From Anaerolineales bacterium (lineage in GTDB: Bacteria > Chloroflexota > Anaerolineae > Anaerolineales > Villigracilaceae), in contig JAQTWR010000001.1 in the NCBI GenBank assembly GCA_028689195.1, positions 1 through 26,085 of the forward strand: DNA of 26,085 nt. Direction: 5' to 3'. The translations under genes and the position numbers were made by a program. Positions 23,214 to 26,085 of the stretch are shown here, piece after piece (within the stretch, counting starts at the first letter, position 1; each line of letters starts with the position of its first letter). The notes under the pieces were generated by a model. It worked only from the letters and a program-made list of their open reading frames with translations. It was not told the DNA's origin and did no database searches.

Positions 23214-25646
23214 CTACGCCTTGATTCTTTCGCCTTTCGCATCCCACAGCGCAGATTGAGTCGCCTCCGCGCCGATCATCTCGCCGAAACACTCTACCGT
23301 CAATTTTGTGCCAGCCTTTGTATATTCCATTGGCAGATAAGCGTACGCGATGGATTTCTTGACCGAATATCCGAATCCGCCCGAAGCGATCCAGCCCACG
23401 ATTTTATCGCCAACGCGAACAGGCTCCTTGCCAATGACGATGGTTCTGTCGTCGTCCAGCGTCATTGTGCAAAGTTTGCGCGCGACGCCTTCCGCTTTTT
23501 GTTTGACCAGCGCATCTTTGCCGATGAAATTTTTCTTATCCAGTTTTACCGCGAAGCCGAGACCCGCTTCATACGGAGTGTAATCGGGAGAAATCTCGCC
23601 GCTCCAATAGCGATAGCCCTTTTCAAGGCGCAAGGTGTCAATGGCTTTGTATCCGCCTGCCACCATGCCTTCGGGTTCGCCCGCTTTCCAAAGCGTATCC
23701 CATAAGCGCAGACCATATTCCATGGGACAATAAAATTCCCAACCGAGTTCGCCGACGTAAGTAACGCGCGAAGCCAAAACGGGAACATCGCCCACGTTGA
23801 TTCGTTTCGCGGTCATGTACGGAAATCCCGCGTTGGATACGTCGTCGCTGGTTATTTTTTCTAAAATCTTGCGCGCCTTCGGTCCCCATAATCCGAGGCA
23901 GGCGTAATTCGAGCCGACGTCTTCAAGCGAAACGGAACCATCTTCGGGCAGGTTGAGCGAAAGCCACGACATATCATGTTGACCAAACGCCGTGCCGGTG
24001 ACGATGAAGAAGCGATCATCCGCAAGCCGCGTGACGGTGAAATCGCATTCAATGCCGCCGCGTTTGTTGAGGCATTGAGTGTAGGTGATCGCGCCGATGG
24101 GTTGATCCATTTCGTTGGCGCAAACCGTATTGAGAAAGTCCAGCGCGCCCGCGCCGCGCACTTCAAATTTATTGAACGAAGTTTCGTCGAAGAGTCCCGC
24201 GTTTTCGCGCGTCATCAAATGTTCGTAGCCAATGGCGCGGCTCCAATTATGACGCGACCAGCCTTTGGGTTCGTGACCATGCGTCGCCAATTCTTCATAC
24301 GGCTTGAACCAGTTGGGGCGTTCCCATCCCATTTTTTCGCCGAAGACGCAGCCGAGATCGCGCAAACGGAAATAAGTGGGCGAGGTGCGCACATTGCGCC
24401 GCGACATTCTCTCTTCGCCCGGGTAATGAATATCGTAATACTGGGTGTACGTCTCAAGCGTGCGCGCCGCGACATAATCAAGGTTGTTATAGTTTGGACC
24501 AAAGCGGCGCACGTCCAAACGCCACATATCCCATTCGGGATGTCCATCCACGATCCATTCCGCCATCACTTTGCCGATGCCGCCCGCGCCCGCAAGTCCA
24601 TGCGCGCAGAAGGCGCACGCCACCCAGAAGCCTTTGACGGTTGTGGGTCCCAGCAAAAATTCGCCGTCGGGCGTAAAGCCTTCGGGACCGTTCAATAGCA
24701 TTTTGACTTCAGCCGTTTCAATCGCGGGTACGCGGCGGATTGAGTTTTCCATCAGCGGCGTAAAGCGTTCCCAATCGGGCGGCAGCAATTGGAATTTGAA
24801 ATCTTTCGGAATTCCGTTCATGCCAAAATATGCGGGCTGACGTTCGTATCCGCCTGTGATGAGTCCGCCAACTTCTTCGCGCCAATAAACTAAAAGATCA
24901 GGGTCGCGCAGGTTGGGGAATTTATTCGTCACGCCTTCGATGGGCTTCGTCATAATGTAAAGATGCGCCATCGGAATCACCGGCAAACTCAGCCCCACCA
25001 TTTTTCCAATTTCGCGTCCCCACATGCCCGAAGCGTTGACGACCACTTCAGTTTTGATCGTGCCTTTATCCGTCACAACTTCATGGACTTTTCCATTCTT
25101 CAAGTTGATGGCTGTGACTGTTGTGTTGGTGAGAATTTTCGCGCCGCGATTCTTTGCGCCGATGGCGAGCGCGTTGGTTAAACCTGTCGGGTCAATGCTG
25201 CCGTCGTTGGGCGTATACGCCGCGCCCAATACGCCGGTGACGTCCATCAGCGGGAACATATCGTGCGCTTCTTTGGCGCTGATTAATTCCATCGGCACGC
25301 CGAAGGAATTCGCCATGCCGACCAAGCGTTTGGTTTCTTCCATGCGTTCAGCCGAACACGCCAAACGAAGTCCGCCGACTTCGCGCCACGAAGTGTCCTG
25401 TCCCGTTTCGGCTTTGAGGCTGCGATACAGGTCGGTGCTGTAGTGCATCATGCGCGTGAGATTCGCGTCCGAGCGCATTTGTCCTACCAGCCCCGCCGAA
25501 TGCCATGTGGAGCCTGCTGTCAGTTCGTGCTTCTCGACGATGACGACGTCTTTCCATCCTAGTTTTGTAAGATGATAGGCGATACTCGCCCCGCCCACAC
25601 CGCCCCCGATGATTACCGCTTGCGCCTGCGTTGGAAATTCGGACAT
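23214..25646 (-). CDS. dimethylglycine/sarcosine dehydrogenase-like FAD protein with GcvT-type C-terminus
   Basis: The 810-residue protein has the full fusion of this family. It starts with a DAO-type FAD domain (VIIGGGVGGASIAYHL, residues 11-26). STWHSAGLVG follows, with His49 at the position that carries covalent FAD in mammalian DMGDH and sarcosine dehydrogenase. Next come a middle domain (ERPNWFKPYEEL) and a folate-binding GcvT-like part (RGAGALDFLNTVCAN, GGIECDFTVTRL, YVGELGWEFYCP, KLDKKNFIGKDAL). Such enzymes remove N-methyl groups and pass the carbon to tetrahydrofolate. Start ATG 25646 follows GAGGAG. Substrate (dimethylglycine, sarcosine or other) is inferred only. Confidence 0.88.
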   Translation of the reverse strand: MSEFPTQAQAVIIGGGVGGASIAYHLTKLGWKDVVIVEKHELTAGSTWHSAGLVGQMRSDANLTRMMHYSTDLYRSLKAETGQDTSWREVGGLRLACSAERMEETKRLVGMANSFGVPMELISAKEAHDMFPLMDVTGVLGAAYTPNDGSIDPTGLTNALAIGAKNRGAKILTNTTVTAINLKNGKVHEVVTDKGTIKTEVVVNASGMWGREIGKMVGLSLPVIPMAHLYIMTKPIEGVTNKFPNLRDPDLLVYWREEVGGLITGGYERQPAYFGMNGIPKDFKFQLLPPDWERFTPLMENSIRRVPAIETAEVKMLLNGPEGFTPDGEFLLGPTTVKGFWVACAFCAHGLAGAGGIGKVMAEWIVDGHPEWDMWRLDVRRFGPNYNNLDYVAARTLETYTQYYDIHYPGEERMSRRNVRTSPTYFRLRDLGCVFGEKMGWERPNWFKPYEELATHGHEPKGWSRHNWSRAIGYEHLMTRENAGLFDETSFNKFEVRGAGALDFLNTVCANEMDQPIGAITYTQCLNKRGGIECDFTVTRLADDRFFIVTGTAFGQHDMSWLSLNLPEDGSVSLEDVGSNYACLGLWGPKARKILEKITSDDVSNAGFPYMTAKRINVGDVPVLASRVTYVGELGWEFYCPMEYGLRLWDTLWKAGEPEGMVAGGYKAIDTLRLEKGYRYWSGEISPDYTPYEAGLGFAVKLDKKNFIGKDALVKQKAEGVARKLCTMTLDDDRTIVIGKEPVRVGDKIVGWIASGGFGYSVKKSIAYAYLPMEYTKAGTKLTVECFGEMIGAEATQSALWDAKGERIKA

Positions 25647-25671
25647 CAATTAACTCCTCAATATATTGTTT

Positions 25672-25735
25672 GACGAAGGACGAAAGACCTAGGACAGAGA
25701 CAACAGACTCTGTCCTTTGTCCTTTGTCTTTCGTC
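25672..25735. repeat. heptad inverted repeat (GACAAAG type)
   Basis: Four 7-nt units (25672-25699), an 8-nt centre (ACAACAGA), and four units of the complement (25708-25735), 64 bp in all. The innermost units pair perfectly (GACAGAG/CTCTGTC); the others differ at one to three positions. It abuts the stop codon of the CBS gene. Confidence 0.88.
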
Positions 25736-26085
25736 CTATTTCTGCCAAACAGAATCGGGTCTTGCCATTTCAGCGACAATATCAAAAGTGGAAATCGCGC
25801 CGATGGGAAATGCGTCGGGATCGTTTTTGTCAATCACCACGAGACGGTGATAATGATTTTGGATCAGCATATCTGCGGCTTCGCGCAAACTGGCGTTGAC
25901 GTCAATCATCAGCGCGGGGTGCATTACGTCGCGGACGGTGATTTTTTCGTCCACATCTTCTTTGACGAATGTGAGCAGGTCGTATCCGCTGACCACGCCG
26001 AGAATCTTCCCTTTATTGTCTACGACGAGAACCGAGCGCCATCCGGCGGAGGTCATGGCGCGCGCGGCGGAGACGACGGGCGTTT
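25736..26085 (-). CDS. CBS-domain pair protein, N-terminus outside the window
   Basis: The frame is open to the window end, so only the last 116 codons or so are seen, including the stop TAG at 25738-25736. The visible part holds the end of one CBS motif (WRSVLVVDNKGKILGVVSGYDLL) and a complete second one (VRDVMHPALMIDVNASLREAADMLIQ, YHRLVVIDKN, IGAISTFDIV). CBS pairs bind adenine nucleotides or S-adenosylmethionine and often regulate enzymes or transporters. It lies upstream of the flavoprotein gene on the same strand, separated by a heptad repeat. Its target is unknown. Confidence 0.85.
   Translation of the reverse strand, partial: TPVVSAARAMTSAGWRSVLVVDNKGKILGVVSGYDLLTFVKEDVDEKITVRDVMHPALMIDVNASLREAADMLIQNHYHRLVVIDKNDPDAFPIGAISTFDIVAEMARPDSVWQK

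Noticed and set aside
23976..24698. 240-codon plus-strand frame opposite the flavoprotein
   Set aside because: Antisense shadow of a conserved dehydrogenase; no independent support.
1..26085. CRISPR array, prophage, insertion sequence or toxin-antitoxin pair
   Set aside because: No regularly spaced repeats with unique spacers, no transposase, integrase or phage structural genes, and no recognisable toxin-antitoxin genes are visible; the heptad repeats have no spacers.

Overview
The window looks like chromosomal DNA of a Chloroflexota bacterium, most likely from an Anaerolineae-type lineage. This rests on gene content (lipoproteins with LysM and SH3 domains, a bactofilin-like membrane protein, a one-polypeptide pyruvate:ferredoxin oxidoreductase, the TIGR03960/DUF2344 radical-SAM pair) and on recall of similar genomes, not on a database search. 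There are 22 supported protein genes, one tRNA, nine intrinsic terminators and several unusual repeats. Genes are densely packed, and no phage, integrase, transposase gene or CRISPR array is visible.

Layout. 1-951: end of a DsbD N-terminal-domain protein overlapping a thioredoxin-like lipoprotein (envelope thiol redox). 1059-2423: LysM lipoprotein and an ADP-ribose-type Nudix hydrolase, separated by a terminator. 2681-7246: pyruvate:ferredoxin oxidoreductase (nifJ) and a dihydroorotate-dehydrogenase-like flavoprotein, a two-gene operon with a possible Rex-like operator upstream. 7325-7784 (minus): infA and rpsU behind a long leader containing a terminator hairpin. 8096-9999 (minus): membrane protein and SH3 lipoprotein with overlapping ends. 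10070-10141 (minus): tRNA-Arg(CCG). 10196-14357 (minus): PrsW-like protease, DUF2344 protein, DinB-like protein and TIGR03960 radical-SAM protein. 14479-17197 (minus): bactofilin-like membrane protein, ankyrin protein and an Idi/YfcD-like Nudix protein. 17455-19077 (plus): APC transporter of the amino acid/choline (ACT) type.

19160-26085 (minus): a same-strand series reading, in transcription order, CBS-pair protein (cut by the window end), dimethylglycine/sarcosine-dehydrogenase-like flavoprotein with a GcvT-type C-terminus, choline-kinase-like phosphotransferase, class II aldolase, HisC-like aminotransferase and HAD phosphatase. Together with the convergent ACT-type transporter this could form a route for uptake, phosphorylation, N-demethylation, transamination and carbon-chain cleavage of an N-methylated amino alcohol. 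The order of steps and the substrate are inference.

The most unusual structural signal is a set of short inverted repeats, each built from about four tandem 7-nt units per arm around a 5-8 nt centre. The heptamer differs from locus to locus while the geometry is kept. Three lie in gaps of the 19-26 kb series, one lies inside the radical-SAM coding sequence, and a single-arm version sits at the end of that gene. A second repeat family, a palindrome with arms TCATTGCGAG/CTCGCAATGA, has one full copy near 19.95 kb and a half copy near 14.45 kb. Other notable patterns are terminators lying only 10-25 nt upstream of Shine-Dalgarno sequences and two promoters placed for leaderless mRNAs.
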